Part shown: positions 6,818 to 14,144 of the stretch, piece by piece
How positions within the stretch are numbered: the first letter of the stretch is position 1
Layout: the number at the start of each line of letters is the position of its first letter
NCBI GenBank assembly: GCA_013695855.1
Contig: JACCZR010000098.1
Coordinates: forward strand, 1-18,115
DNA length: 18,115 nt
Direction: 5' to 3'
From: Thermoleophilaceae bacterium
Lineage (GTDB): Bacteria; Actinomycetota; Thermoleophilia; Solirubrobacterales; Thermoleophilaceae
Program-made: the position numbers and the translations under genes
The notes under the pieces: model-generated
What the model was told of the DNA's origin: nothing
Databases searched by the model: none
What the model saw: only the letters and a program-made list of their open reading frames with translations

Positions 6818-8074
6818 GTGGCGCGCATAGAGCCCCTGCACACCGTCCGCTACGACCCCGCCGCGGTGGGGTCGCTCGAAGCGGTGCTGGCCCCGCCCTA
6901 CGACGTGATCGACCCGCCTTTTCGGAAGGAGCTGGCGGCCCGCAGCCCCTTCAACGTCGTGGAGATCGACCTCCCGGAGGCCAGCGGCCGCGATCCCTAC
7001 CAGCACGCCGAGGAGACCTTCGAGCACTGGCGCCAGCAGGGCGTGCTCGTGCAGGAGCGTGAGCCCGCGGTCTGGGCGCTCGAGCAGTCCTTCACCACCC
7101 CCGACGGCGAGCAGCGCACCCGGCGCGGGGTCTTCGCGCGCGTGCGCGTGGAGGACTACGGCCCCGGGCGCATCCGCCCCCACGAGCGTACCCATCCGGG
7201 CCCAAAGGAGGACCGCCTGCGTCTCACGCGCGCGACCCGGGCCAACCTGTCGCCCGTCTTCAGCCTGTTCGCCGATCCCGAGGGCGCCATCCAGGCAGTC
7301 GTCGAGGGCCTGGCCAGCGGCGAGCCCTGGGGCGAGGCCAGGGACGACGAGGGCACCGACAACATCCTCTGGCGCATCGCCGACCCGTCGGCGATAGCCG
7401 CGCTCACCGACGCCCTGGGCACCGCCGAGCTGCTGATCGCCGACGGCCACCACCGCTACGAGACCTCGCGGACCTACGCCGAGGAGATAGGCGGCGAAGG
7501 GCCCCACCGCTACGTCCTGATGTTGCTGTGCTCGCTGGCCGACCCCGGGCTGGCGGTCTTATCCACCCATCGTCTGCTCACCGGCCTCAAGGACGACACG
7601 GCCAAGCAGCAGGCCATCCGCGAGGTGCTCACCACCCACTTCGAGGTCGAGCAGGTCAACGACCCGACGCCGCCTCCCAGCGGCCCGGTGTCCTTTGGCT
7701 ACATGGACTCGTTTCACCGTCAGCCCTACCGGGTCACGCTCAAGGACCCGCGCGCCGTCGAAAGCGCGCTCCCTGACAAGCCCGCCGCCTACCAGGGCCT
7801 CGACACCGCGGTGCTCGAGGCCCTGGTGCTGCAGGGTGCGCTGGGCATGAGCGAGGACGACATCGCCCACTTCCGCGGGCTCGGCTACTCTAAGAGCCTG
7901 GACGAGGCCCGTGCCTCGGTGGAGTCAGGCGCCGTGGACGCCGCCTTCTTCATGCGCGCCACCCCAATCGAACAGGTTCAGGCCGTCGCGGCCGAGGGCG
8001 AGTCCATGCCGCCGAAGTCCACCTTCTTCTTTCCCAAGGTGCCGACCGGCCTCGTGTTCAACCTCCTCGAGTAA
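6818..8074 (+). CDS. DUF1015 (COG4198) family protein
   Basis: 418 residues, typical length for DUF1015. The N-terminus carries the family signatures RYDPAAVGSLEAVLAPPYDVID and SPFNVVEIDLPE. The central part has YGPGRIRPHERTHPGPKEDRL and the strongly conserved IADGHHRYETSRTYAEE with its DGHHR motif. The biochemical role of the family is not established to my knowledge; the DGHHR motif and fold suggest nucleotide or phosphate chemistry (inference). GTG start at 6818. Its stop shares one base with the ATG of the cobalamin adenosyltransferase gene (TAATG), so the two are translationally coupled, which suggests a shared physiological role. Confidence 0.92.
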   Translation: MARIEPLHTVRYDPAAVGSLEAVLAPPYDVIDPPFRKELAARSPFNVVEIDLPEASGRDPYQHAEETFEHWRQQGVLVQEREPAVWALEQSFTTPDGEQRTRRGVFARVRVEDYGPGRIRPHERTHPGPKEDRLRLTRATRANLSPVFSLFADPEGAIQAVVEGLASGEPWGEARDDEGTDNILWRIADPSAIAALTDALGTAELLIADGHHRYETSRTYAEEIGGEGPHRYVLMLLCSLADPGLAVLSTHRLLTGLKDDTAKQQAIREVLTTHFEVEQVNDPTPPPSGPVSFGYMDSFHRQPYRVTLKDPRAVESALPDKPAAYQGLDTAVLEALVLQGALGMSEDDIAHFRGLGYSKSLDEARASVESGAVDAAFFMRATPIEQVQAVAAEGESMPPKSTFFFPKVPTGLVFNLLE

Positions 8075-8625
8075 TGAAGATCTACACGCGCAAGGGCGAC
8101 GACGGGACCACCGGCCTTTGGTACGGCGGCCGTGTGGGCAAGGCCGACCCTCGCCCCGAGGCCTACGGGTCGGTGGACGAGGCGGCTTCGGACCTCGGGC
8201 TGTGCCGCGCGGCCGCGGACAAGGGCTCCGAGCTCTACGGGGACATCCTGCGCCTCCAGGAGGAGCTGTTCGTGGCCGGCGCCGAGCTGGCCACCGACCC
8301 GAAGTCGGCCGACCGCCTCGAGGACGGGATCTCGCACGTCACGGGGGAGATGGTCGACCGCCTCGAGGAAGTGATCGACCGCTACATGGACCGCGTCCAC
8401 CTCCCTCCGAAGTTCGTCATTCCTGGGGGCACCGAGCTCTCGGCCCGCCTAGACGTGGCCCGCACCTCGCTGCGTCGCGCCGAGCGCCGGGTCTCGACGC
8501 TCGAACTGGCCGACGACGCCGTTCTCCGCTTCCTCAACCGCGCGTCCGACGCTCTGTTTGCGATGGCGCGCTTCGCCGACGAGCCCGAGCCTGAGCTGTT
8601 CGGGGGAAGGGACGGATCCCAGTGA
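8074..8625 (+). CDS. pduO: Cob(I)alamin adenosyltransferase, PduO type
   Basis: 183 residues. N-terminal IYTRKGDDGTTGLWYGGRV is the ATP-binding loop of PduO-type enzymes. It is followed by YGSVDEAASDLGLCRA, by FVIPGGTELSARLDVARTSLRRAERRV and by LRFLNRASDALFAMAR: the complete five-helix-bundle family pattern. The enzyme transfers adenosyl from ATP to Co(I) of corrinoids to make adenosylcobalamin. The usual Asn after DE in the DELN motif is replaced (DEAASD), a small departure. No B12-dependent mutase or diol dehydratase lies in the window, so it probably serves the cell's general cofactor pool. It is coupled at both ends: TAATG with DUF1015 and GTGA with the OsmC-like gene. Confidence 0.92.
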   Translation: MKIYTRKGDDGTTGLWYGGRVGKADPRPEAYGSVDEAASDLGLCRAAADKGSELYGDILRLQEELFVAGAELATDPKSADRLEDGISHVTGEMVDRLEEVIDRYMDRVHLPPKFVIPGGTELSARLDVARTSLRRAERRVSTLELADDAVLRFLNRASDALFAMARFADEPEPELFGGRDGSQ

Positions 8626-9017
8626 AGGCGACAGCCCGTCGCCGCGACGGCAAGCTCGAGCACGACCTGGAGATGCGCCAGCACCGCCTCAAGTCCGACG
8701 AGCCCCGCGACCAGGGCGGCGGCGACACGGGCCCCAACCCGCAGGAGCTGATGGCCGCCAGCCTCGCCTCGTGCAGCGCCATCACCATGGAGATGTACGC
8801 CGAGCGCAAGGGGTGGGACATCGGTGACGTGGTCGTGGAGGTCGACTACGAGCCCGCCCAGCGCGGCTCGCCCACACGCTTCGAGCTCGTCGTCAAGCTG
8901 CCCAAGGAGCTGCCCGAGGATCAGCGCGAGCGGCTGATGACGATCGTCAACAAATGCCCCGTCCATCGTACGCTCGAGGGCGAGGTCATGTTCGAAGAGC
9001 GCGTCGAGCTGACTTAG
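8622..9017 (+). CDS. OsmC-family protein (thiol peroxidase-like)
   Basis: 131 residues from GTG 8622, overlapping the preceding TGA by 4 nt. It shows the two OsmC/Ohr cysteines in context: C51 in MAASLASCSAITM and C112 in VNKCPVHRTL, with the GPNPQELMAASLASC signature before the first. Such proteins reduce organic hydroperoxides, with a cytosolic homodimer forming two active sites at the interface. It belongs to the YhfA/general OsmC subgroup rather than Ohr, judged by length and the KCPVH motif. As last gene of the operon it may protect corrinoid or thiol chemistry from peroxides, but that is speculation. Confidence 0.9.
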   Translation: MKATARRRDGKLEHDLEMRQHRLKSDEPRDQGGGDTGPNPQELMAASLASCSAITMEMYAERKGWDIGDVVVEVDYEPAQRGSPTRFELVVKLPKELPEDQRERLMTIVNKCPVHRTLEGEVMFEERVELT

Positions 9018-9066
9018 GGGGCTTGCGGCGCCACGCGCCGGTGCCGCATCTCGGCGCCCCCCCAAG

Positions 9067-9072
9067 TAGGGT
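9067..9072 (+). promoter_or_regulatory. Candidate -10 element (TAGGGT) of the EAL remnant
   Basis: The same hexamer as upstream of DUF1015, lying 13 nt before the GTG at 9086. It suggests that the remnant still has its own promoter and start. Confidence 0.3.
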
Positions 9073-9085
9073 TTACGCGCCAAGA

Positions 9086-9475
9086 GTGCCAGGGGCGGTC
9101 AAGGTCGCGGCCCGCACGGTCGACATTCATCACAGGAGTCGTCTGCCGGACCTACCCCCTGGGTGCCACGTCGACCAAGCCAAGGCGGCGTTGATCGGCT
9201 CCTTGGCCGACTTCGCTGCTTCGACCGGTGCCGAAGTCTGCGCCGAGGGCATCGAGACCCTCGACGAGTTGCGAGTGCTCATCCGCCTCGGGGTCACTTG
9301 TGGACAGGGTTTCGTGGTCGCCCGTCCGGCGCCCCCCTGGTCGGAGGTAGACCAGGAGGCCGCGGCGCTGTGCCGCGCGCTCGCCCGCGAGGAGCCCGGC
9401 ACCCGCCCGCACTACCTGCCGTCGGCGGCCACTCGCCGGCGCTCCCACATCTCGAACACCCCGAACTCCCTGTAG
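9086..9475 (+). pseudogene. EAL-domain (c-di-GMP phosphodiesterase) protein, C-terminal half only
   Basis: Reading from GTG 9086 gives 129 residues. The first 25 match nothing I recognise. From about 9160 the frame gives the second half of an EAL domain: DQAKAALIGSLADFA, EVCAEGIETLDEL, IRLGVTCGQGFVVARPAPP, then a short tail. AEGIET and GQGF...RPAPP are late EAL motifs. The EAL signature itself, the metal-binding Asn and Asp residues and the first half of the barrel are missing, so it cannot hydrolyse c-di-GMP. A promoter-like TAGGGT and a GTG lie ahead, so this looks like the two ends of a longer gene with the middle lost rather than a simple 5' truncation. Confidence 0.72.
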
Positions 9476-9515
9476 TCAAGCGCCGAGTTGAGCGGCCGAG
9501 GTCTCCAAGGGGCTC

Positions 9516-9542
9516 GGGTGGGCTCGCGCTGGGGTGGGCTCG
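9516..9542 (+). repeat. Short direct repeat GGGTGGGCTCG, two copies
   Basis: The 11-mer occurs at 9516-9526 and 9532-9542 (16-nt period) in the G-rich gap between the EAL remnant and pncA. No function is evident. Confidence 0.5.
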
Positions 9543-9555
9543 GGCGCGCGGTGTC

Positions 9556-10095
9556 TCACTTGAGCTCGGCGCCGCGATCCCTGAGCTCCTCGAGCGCGCG
9601 CTCTGAGTCGCCGTCCCGCACCTCGACCCCCCGCGTGCCCTCGAGGTCCACCTCTACCTCGAAGTCCAGGTCGAGGGCGTCGCGCGCGGTGTTCAGCACG
9701 CAGACGTCGGTTGCCAGCCCCGCCACGGTCAGGCGGTCGACCCCCCGCTCGCGCAGCAGCTCCGCCAGCCCTGTGGACTCGAAGGCCGAGTAGCCCTCCG
9801 TCGCGGGGTCCTGGCCCTTGTCGATCACCAGGTCGAGGTGCGAGCGGTCGAGGTCGGGGTGCAGCTCGGCGCCCTCGGTCCCCTGAACGCAGTGGACCGG
9901 CCAGGTGCCGCCCCGCTCGTCGAACGAGCCGTGGTCGAGCGGGTGCCAGTCGCGGGTGGCGACCACCAGCTCGAAGCGTGGGTCGGCGGCCAGCTCGTTC
10001 AGCCGCTCGGCGATTGCGTGGCCGTCTGGCACCTCCAGCGCTCCGCCGGGCGTGAAATCGTTCTGGAAGTCGACGATGACCAGTGCTTCTGCCAT
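9556..10095 (-). CDS. pncA: Nicotinamidase / isochorismatase-family hydrolase
   Basis: 179 residues from ATG 10095-10093; an ACCTCC on the plus strand (GGAGGT in the message) lies 10 nt upstream. The catalytic triad is visible: D9 in VDFQNDF, K92 in IDKGQD and C131 in LATDVCV. Metal ligands D49, H51 and H67 (WPVHC) match those of mycobacterial PncA, with H55 near the third position. The enzyme hydrolyses nicotinamide to nicotinate for the Preiss-Handler NAD salvage route. Length and the cis-peptide region before the Cys are normal. Other isochorismatase-like hydrolases remain possible, but the metal site favours nicotinamidase. It is divergent from the CoA Nudix gene across a 69-nt gap with two palindromes. 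Confidence 0.92.
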   Translation of the reverse strand: MAEALVIVDFQNDFTPGGALEVPDGHAIAERLNELAADPRFELVVATRDWHPLDHGSFDERGGTWPVHCVQGTEGAELHPDLDRSHLDLVIDKGQDPATEGYSAFESTGLAELLRERGVDRLTVAGLATDVCVLNTARDALDLDFEVEVDLEGTRGVEVRDGDSERALEELRDRGAELK

Positions 10096-10110
10096 CTCAG
10101 TGATTACCTC

Positions 10111-10131
10111 CGCCGGGCATCCTGCCCGGCG
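10111..10131. promoter_or_regulatory. Perfect palindrome next to the pncA ribosome site
   Basis: CGCCGGGCA and TGCCCGGCG pair over 9 bp around a TCC loop. In the pncA transcript the hairpin abuts the GGAGG ribosome site (it shares base 10111). It could be an operator or an RNA structure affecting translation. Confidence 0.5.
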
Positions 10132-10134
10132 ATC

Positions 10135-10155
10135 TGATGTCGACTCCCGACATCA
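10135..10155. promoter_or_regulatory. Operator-like inverted repeat between pncA and the Nudix gene
   Basis: TGATGTCG-N5-CGACATCA, an 8-bp perfect inverted repeat with a 5-nt centre, 9 nt before the Nudix ATG. Arm length and spacing suit a dimeric repressor. The factor is unknown. Confidence 0.5.
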
Positions 10156-10164
10156 CGTCTCGCG

Positions 10165-10743
10165 ATGATACGCACAGTGCCTCGGCCGGCCGACCTCCGC
10201 CCCCTCCTGCTCACGCCGGAGGAGGCGACGGAGATGGACGCGCCCGGCAGCAAGGCCGCGGCGGTGCTCGTGCCGCTCTACACCGCCGACGGCGAGCTCC
10301 ACGCCGTGCTCACCCAGCGCCGCGACGACATGCGCCGCCATGCCGGCGAGATCTCGTTCCCCGGCGGCCGTCCGGAGGCGCTGGACGAGGACCTTCACGA
10401 GACGGCGCTGCGCGAGGCCCACGAGGAGATCGGGCTGCCGCCGGAGGTCGTCGACATGGTCGGGGCGCTGCCGCCTGTGGGTACGTTGGTGACCGGGTAT
10501 TGCGTGCATCCGTTCGTGGGCGCGATCCCAGCTGGTCGCACCTGGCGTCCCCAAGAGACCGAGGTGGCAGAGGTGCTCGAGCTCTCGCTGCCCGATCTGA
10601 TCCGGGGCTACGAGAACCGGCGTCTGCTGCGCCGCGGCGTCCCCATCAAGACCCCGACCTACACGGTCGGCGACCATTTCATCTGGGGCGCCACCGCGCG
10701 GATCGTCGCATCGCTGCTGGAGCGTCTGAGCCCCGTGCTGTAG
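10165..10743 (+). CDS. Nudix hydrolase, coenzyme A diphosphatase type
   Basis: 192 residues. The CoA-pyrophosphatase signature MRRHAGEISFPGG (56-68) runs directly into the Nudix box (GGRPEALDE...TALREAHEEIGL), with the Mg-binding REAHEE intact. Family members cleave CoA and its oxidised or acyl derivatives to 3',5'-ADP and acyl-phosphopantetheine, in CoA turnover. ATG at 10165 has no Shine-Dalgarno. It lacks the winged-helix domain of NrtR-type Nudix regulators, so despite lying back to back with pncA it should be an enzyme. A hairpin follows the stop. Confidence 0.9.
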   Translation: MIRTVPRPADLRPLLLTPEEATEMDAPGSKAAAVLVPLYTADGELHAVLTQRRDDMRRHAGEISFPGGRPEALDEDLHETALREAHEEIGLPPEVVDMVGALPPVGTLVTGYCVHPFVGAIPAGRTWRPQETEVAEVLELSLPDLIRGYENRRLLRRGVPIKTPTYTVGDHFIWGATARIVASLLERLSPVL

Positions 10744-10749
10744 GGCAAG

Positions 10750-10775
10750 GAGCCCTACCCGGCGGGGCGGGGCTC
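10750..10775. terminator. Hairpin terminator between convergent genes
   Basis: An 11-position stem (GAGCCCTACCC against GGGCGGGGCTC, one G-T pair and one mismatch) around a 4-nt loop fills the 33-nt gap between the Nudix stop and the rhodanese stop. It is GC-rich and symmetric, so it could serve both directions. T-rich tails are weak. Confidence 0.55.
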
Positions 10776-10776
10776 T

Positions 10777-11622
10777 CTACATGTCCTTTTCGATCGGCAC
10801 GTCCACGAGGTTGCCCCACTCGGTCCACGAGCCGTCGTAGTTCCTGACATCGCCGTGCCCGAGCAGCTCGTGAAGCACGAACCACGTGTGGGCCGAGCGC
10901 TCGCCGATGCGGCAGTAGGCGATCACGTCGGTGTCCCCTGAGAGCACGCCTTTGCCCTCGTAGAGCTCACGCAGGTCGTCGGCGGACTTGAATGTCCCGT
11001 CCTCCTGCACCGCCTGAGCCCAGGGCACCGACGCCGCGCCGGGGATGTGGCCCGAGCGCTGAGCGCCCTCCTGCTCGTAGCCGGCCATCGCGATGAGCTC
11101 ACCTGAGAACTCCTGGGGTGAGCGCACGTCCACCAACCGGGTGTCGGCGTCGAGAGCGTCGCCGACCTCGTCGCGCTTGGCCCGGATCGTGTCGTCGCCC
11201 TCCTTGGCGTTGAAGGTCTGGGCCTGATAGCTCGGCGCATCCGTGCTGGTCGGACGGCCCTCGCTGATCCACTTCTCGCGCGGACCGTTGACCAGCTTCA
11301 CGTCATTGTGGCCGTAGTACTTGAGGTACCAGTAGGTGTAGGCGGCGAACCAGTTGTTGCGGTCGCCGTACAGCACGACCGTGTGGTCGTTGGAGATCCC
11401 GCGCGAGCCGAGGAGCTCACCGAAATCCCGCGGGCTCAGGAAGTCGCGCTTGACCTGGTCCTGGAGGTCCCGCTTCCAGTCGAAGCCGATCGCGCCGGGG
11501 ATGTGGGCCTCGTCGTAGAGGCCGGGGTTCTCGTCGACCTCGACGATACGAATCGAGGCATCGTCGAGATGGTCCTCGACCCACTGGGTGTCGACGAGGA
11601 CGTCCTTGGCGTAGTCGGCCAC
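10777..11622 (-). CDS. Thiosulfate sulfurtransferase (two-domain rhodanese, CysA-like)
   Basis: 281 residues from GTG 11622-11620; a GGAGGTG ribosome site lies 8 nt upstream, which decides the start. Two rhodanese domains: an inactive N-terminal one (about 8-125, AHIPGAIGFDW, VVLYGDRNNWFA with Asp-Arg where the Cys would be) and the catalytic C-terminal one (about 145-275, LVDVRSPQEFSGE, GHIPGA) with C237 in AYCRIGERS. The CRIGER loop is that of the mycobacterial CysA thiosulfate:cyanide sulfurtransferases rather than 3-mercaptopyruvate enzymes (CG[S/T]GVT). It moves sulfane sulfur to cyanide or thiol acceptors. The SseC/DUF1416 partner often found beside actinobacterial CysA is absent here. 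Confidence 0.93.
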   Translation of the reverse strand: MADYAKDVLVDTQWVEDHLDDASIRIVEVDENPGLYDEAHIPGAIGFDWKRDLQDQVKRDFLSPRDFGELLGSRGISNDHTVVLYGDRNNWFAAYTYWYLKYYGHNDVKLVNGPREKWISEGRPTSTDAPSYQAQTFNAKEGDDTIRAKRDEVGDALDADTRLVDVRSPQEFSGELIAMAGYEQEGAQRSGHIPGAASVPWAQAVQEDGTFKSADDLRELYEGKGVLSGDTDVIAYCRIGERSAHTWFVLHELLGHGDVRNYDGSWTEWGNLVDVPIEKDM

Positions 11623-11698
11623 GGTCAGGGCACCTCCAAAGAGTGCGGGGTAATCGGTCTAAAGGGCGGGGGAATTAGAGGAGATGTAGTTCTAGCAG

Positions 11699-11726
11699 CC
11701 CAGCCCTTTCGCTACCGCCGGCTGGG
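11699..11726. terminator. Possible terminator hairpin after the Rossmann gene
   Basis: CCCAGCC and GGCTGGG pair (7 bp) around a 14-nt loop, 17 nt past the Rossmann-protein stop on the minus strand and ahead of the rhodanese gene. No T-run, long loop; weak. Confidence 0.3.
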
Positions 11727-11743
11727 ATCGCCAGTGGCTCGGT

Positions 11744-12232
11744 CTAGGCGAGCAGCGCGCCCACAGCCGCGCGCATCGAAGCGGCCCAGGCCTCGAGGTT
11801 GCCGGGGGGCTCCTCGACGATCTCCACCGGCATGTGAAAGGTCTTGCCAAGCTCCCGAACGAGCGTCGAACCCGCGGCGAGCAGCTCGGGCTCGACCGTA
11901 CCGGCGGCCTCGTACACGAGCCCGCGCGCGGGCGAGTCCACCAGCTTCTCCTGCAGCGAGCGAAGGCGCGGTCCGTGCAGGGCGCCCACCGCGTCGGCGG
12001 GCCCGCTCGCGCTGCCCATCAGCCAGCACACCCCGCTGACGCCCTGCAGGAGCGGAAGCAGGGTGCCCAGGCGATCGGGATCGGCCACCTCGGCTTCCGC
12101 GCCTAGGGCCTCGATCTCGTCCAGCGCAGCGGAGTCGCGGGTGGTGCCCCGGACCGAGTGACCGTCGTCGATCAGATCGCGGGCCAGTCGCCGGCCGCGG
12201 CAGCCACACCCGACGATGAGCACGCGCGCCAC
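11744..12232 (-). CDS. NAD(P)-binding Rossmann-fold protein of unknown specificity
   Basis: 162 residues from GTG 12232-12230; longer in-frame versions overlap the upstream membrane-protein gene. The N-terminus ARVLIVGCGCRGRRLARDL is a classic dinucleotide-binding beta-alpha-beta with GxGxxG-type glycines, followed by GHSVRGTTRD, where the charged residues at the second strand suit NADP (inference). The middle (VSGVCWLMGSASG) resembles the substrate loop of short NAD(P)H-binding or ketopantoate-reductase-like proteins. The C-terminal helix (NLEAWAASMRAAVGALLA) closes the fold. It is too short for a full ketopantoate reductase, so the substrate is unknown. It starts 10 nt after the small membrane-protein gene, so the two form an operon. 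Confidence 0.77.
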   Translation of the reverse strand: MARVLIVGCGCRGRRLARDLIDDGHSVRGTTRDSAALDEIEALGAEAEVADPDRLGTLLPLLQGVSGVCWLMGSASGPADAVGALHGPRLRSLQEKLVDSPARGLVYEAAGTVEPELLAAGSTLVRELGKTFHMPVEIVEEPPGNLEAWAASMRAAVGALLA

Positions 12233-12242
12233 CCGCGGGCGA

Positions 12243-12548
12243 CTATCCCTCGCCGGGCCGGCGCGTTCGGCCCAGCTGCCCGGCGCGCCACTGCTCGTCC
12301 TCACGCACCTGCGCCTGGACGTCCTCCTCGCTGATCTCCCGCCGGCCGTCACGGCGGCGCCGAGCGTTCTGGGCCTCGAGCATCTGGTCGACGTCGTCGA
12401 GCTCGAGCTCGGCCTCGAGCTGTGGGGAGCGCGTGGGCTTCCAGTCCACCTGCTCGGCCCCCGATCCGGGGTACCACTTGCCGAGGGCCAAGAAGATCAG
12501 CACGAGGACGAGCAGGGCGAGGAAGATGAACACCCCGAACTCATCCAT
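12243..12548 (-). CDS. Small single-span membrane protein, unknown function
   Basis: 101 residues. After MDEFG comes one strongly hydrophobic helix (VFIFLALLVLVLIFLALG, about 6-23), then a Trp/Tyr interface segment (KWYPGSG) and a hydrophilic cytoplasmic-type tail rich in Glu, Asp, Arg and Gln (ELELDDVDQMLEAQNARRRRDGRR). The EISEEDVQAQV stretch looks helical. No signal cleavage site, so an anchored N-terminal signal is likely. The following Rossmann gene is 10 nt away and probably co-expressed. The topology is clear, the function is not recognised. Confidence 0.75.
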   Translation of the reverse strand: MDEFGVFIFLALLVLVLIFLALGKWYPGSGAEQVDWKPTRSPQLEAELELDDVDQMLEAQNARRRRDGRREISEEDVQAQVREDEQWRAGQLGRTRRPGEG

Positions 12549-12659
12549 CGGGCGAGTCTACGCCGCCCCAGGCCACTCCACGTGCGTTTCGGCGCGGAGA
12601 CGCAAGCGGCCCGCAGCGGGTAGCCGCGGCCGCTCTTGTCGTGCGCCGCCGAAGGCGTC

Positions 12660-12969
12660 TTAGCGGCGCTCGGTCTTGCCGGTGCCGTCGCGCCCGTCGG
12701 TCTCGCCGCGGGTGGAGACGCCGGTGTCGTTGCGCGGGTCGGTGTTCCCGCGTGTCTCACGGCCTGTGCCCTGCGTGCGCTCGGCGTCGGTGCCGATCGA
12801 GCCCGTCAGGCGGATGCGGGTGGTCGTCCCAGGCGAGGACGACCTCGAAGCGCCTCCCACCCCCGAGCACCCGCAGGATGGAGCGCCCGGGAGCGGTCTC
12901 GTCGCCCTCCTCGAAGCCCCAGGAAGGGGATTCTCGAGCTGGGTCCGCAGCCATGGCGGTCTGCATCAT
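12660..12969 (-). pseudogene. Serine/threonine protein kinase remnant, frameshifted and missing its core
   Basis: From ATG 12969 the minus strand encodes about 48 residues ending in APGRSILRVLGGGRRFEVVLAWDD. This is the glycine-rich first strand of a bacterial protein-kinase N-lobe (APGR..LR.LGGG.RYE.YLAWDD). The frame then becomes implausible and closes. From about 12828 a different frame takes over with strong third-position GC and runs to TAA 12662-12660 as a charged tail (TDPRNDTGVSTRGETDGRDG). The invariant Lys, the catalytic HRD-type loop and the DFG-type loop are all absent. The simplest reading is one gene that kept its first about 48 and last about 50 codons, with the middle deleted out of frame. 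Two unrelated fragments side by side are the alternative. Confidence 0.58.
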
Positions 12970-12986
12970 GCTGAAATCACCAACCC

Positions 12987-14144
12987 GTGATCAGCTTCGA
13001 GCTCACGGACGAGCAGCGATTGGTGCAACAGGCCGCTCGCGAGTTCGCCGACCGCGAGATCATCCCGCGCGCGCGGGCCAACGACCGCAACGAGCACTTC
13101 GACCTCGAGCTGGTGGCCAAGCTGGCCAAGGTGGGCTTCCTCGGCTCGATCGTCTCGGAGAAGTACGGCGGTCGCGGAATCGACTACCGGACATACGCGC
13201 TGATCGTGGAGGAGGTGGGCAGGGGCGACTCCTCCGCGCGCACCGTGGTCTCGGTCCAGACCTCGCTCGTATGCTCGTCGATCGAGCGCTGGGGCAGCGA
13301 GGATCAGAAGCGCGAGTGGCTGCCCCGCCTGTGCTCGGGGGAGGCCCTCGGCTGCTTCGCGCTCACCGAGCCGGGCAGCGGATCCGACGCTGCCAAGCTG
13401 GCCACCCGGGCCACCCCCACCGAGAGCGGCTGGCGGATCAACGGGCAGAAGCAGTGGATCTCGATGGGTAACTACGCCAAGGTCGCGCTGGTCTTCGCCC
13501 AGACCGATCCCTCGCTGCGCCATCGCGGGTTGGCCGCCTTTCTGGTGCCCACCGACTCCGAGGGCTTCTCCTCGACTTCGGTGCACGGCAAGCTCGGGCT
13601 GCGGGCCTCGGACACCGCCGAGCTGTTCCTCGACGGGGTCGACGTGCCCGACTCGGCGCAGCTCGGCGAGGTCGGCGAGGGCTTCAAGATCGCCATGTCC
13701 GCCCTTGACTCGGGGCGCTTCAGCGTGGCCGCCGGCTGCGTTGGCATCTGCCAGGGCTGCGTGGACGCGTCGGTGGCCTACTCGACCGAGCGCGAGCAGT
13801 TCGACCGTCCGCTGGCCTCCTTCCAGCTGGTGCAGGAGATGATCGCCGACATGGTGGTCGAGACCCACGCGGCGCGGGCCCTGGTCTGGCGAGCGGCCTG
13901 GCTGAAGGATATGGACAGGCCGAACACGACCGAGACCTCGGTGGCGAAGCTATTTGCCACCGAGGCGTCGGTGCGCTCCGCCAACTCCGCCATCCAGGTG
14001 CACGGCGGCGCGGGCTACGTCGACGAGTACCCGGTGGAGCGCTACCTGCGCGACGCGCGGGTGACCACCCTGTACGAAGGAACCTCCCAGATCCAGAAGC
14101 TGATCATCGGCCGCGCGGTGACCGGCGTGAACGCCATGACCTGA
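12987..14144 (+). CDS. Acyl-CoA dehydrogenase
   Basis: 385 residues, normal for the family, from GTG 12987. The N-terminal helical domain begins FELTDEQRLVQQAAREFADREI. FAD/substrate signatures CFALTEPGSGSDA and the INGQKQWISMGNYA strand are present. The C-terminal domain has EREQFDRPLASFQLVQ, VHGGAGYVDEYPVERYLRDAR and the catalytic base E364 in LYEGTSQIQ. That position of the Glu is typical of short- and medium-chain enzymes. It performs the first step of acyl-CoA beta-oxidation, passing electrons to ETF. The stop shares a base with the start of the enoyl-CoA hydratase gene (TGATG), so steps one and two of the spiral are translated together. Chain-length specificity is undetermined. Confidence 0.95.
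   Translation: MISFELTDEQRLVQQAAREFADREIIPRARANDRNEHFDLELVAKLAKVGFLGSIVSEKYGGRGIDYRTYALIVEEVGRGDSSARTVVSVQTSLVCSSIERWGSEDQKREWLPRLCSGEALGCFALTEPGSGSDAAKLATRATPTESGWRINGQKQWISMGNYAKVALVFAQTDPSLRHRGLAAFLVPTDSEGFSSTSVHGKLGLRASDTAELFLDGVDVPDSAQLGEVGEGFKIAMSALDSGRFSVAAGCVGICQGCVDASVAYSTEREQFDRPLASFQLVQEMIADMVVETHAARALVWRAAWLKDMDRPNTTETSVAKLFATEASVRSANSAIQVHGGAGYVDEYPVERYLRDARVTTLYEGTSQIQKLIIGRAVTGVNAMT

Noticed and set aside
9412..9480. Minus-strand frame YREFGVFEMWERRR resembling the start of the 101-residue membrane protein, sharing a 15-mer with 12528-12542
   Set aside because: Third codon positions of both strands coincide there, so the coding look is inherited from the plus-strand EAL tail; the shared 15-mer is short and isolated.
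10165..10743. Possibility that the Nudix protein is an NrtR-type regulator controlling pncA
   Set aside because: It ends soon after the Nudix fold with no winged-helix DNA-binding domain and has the CoA-diphosphatase signature.
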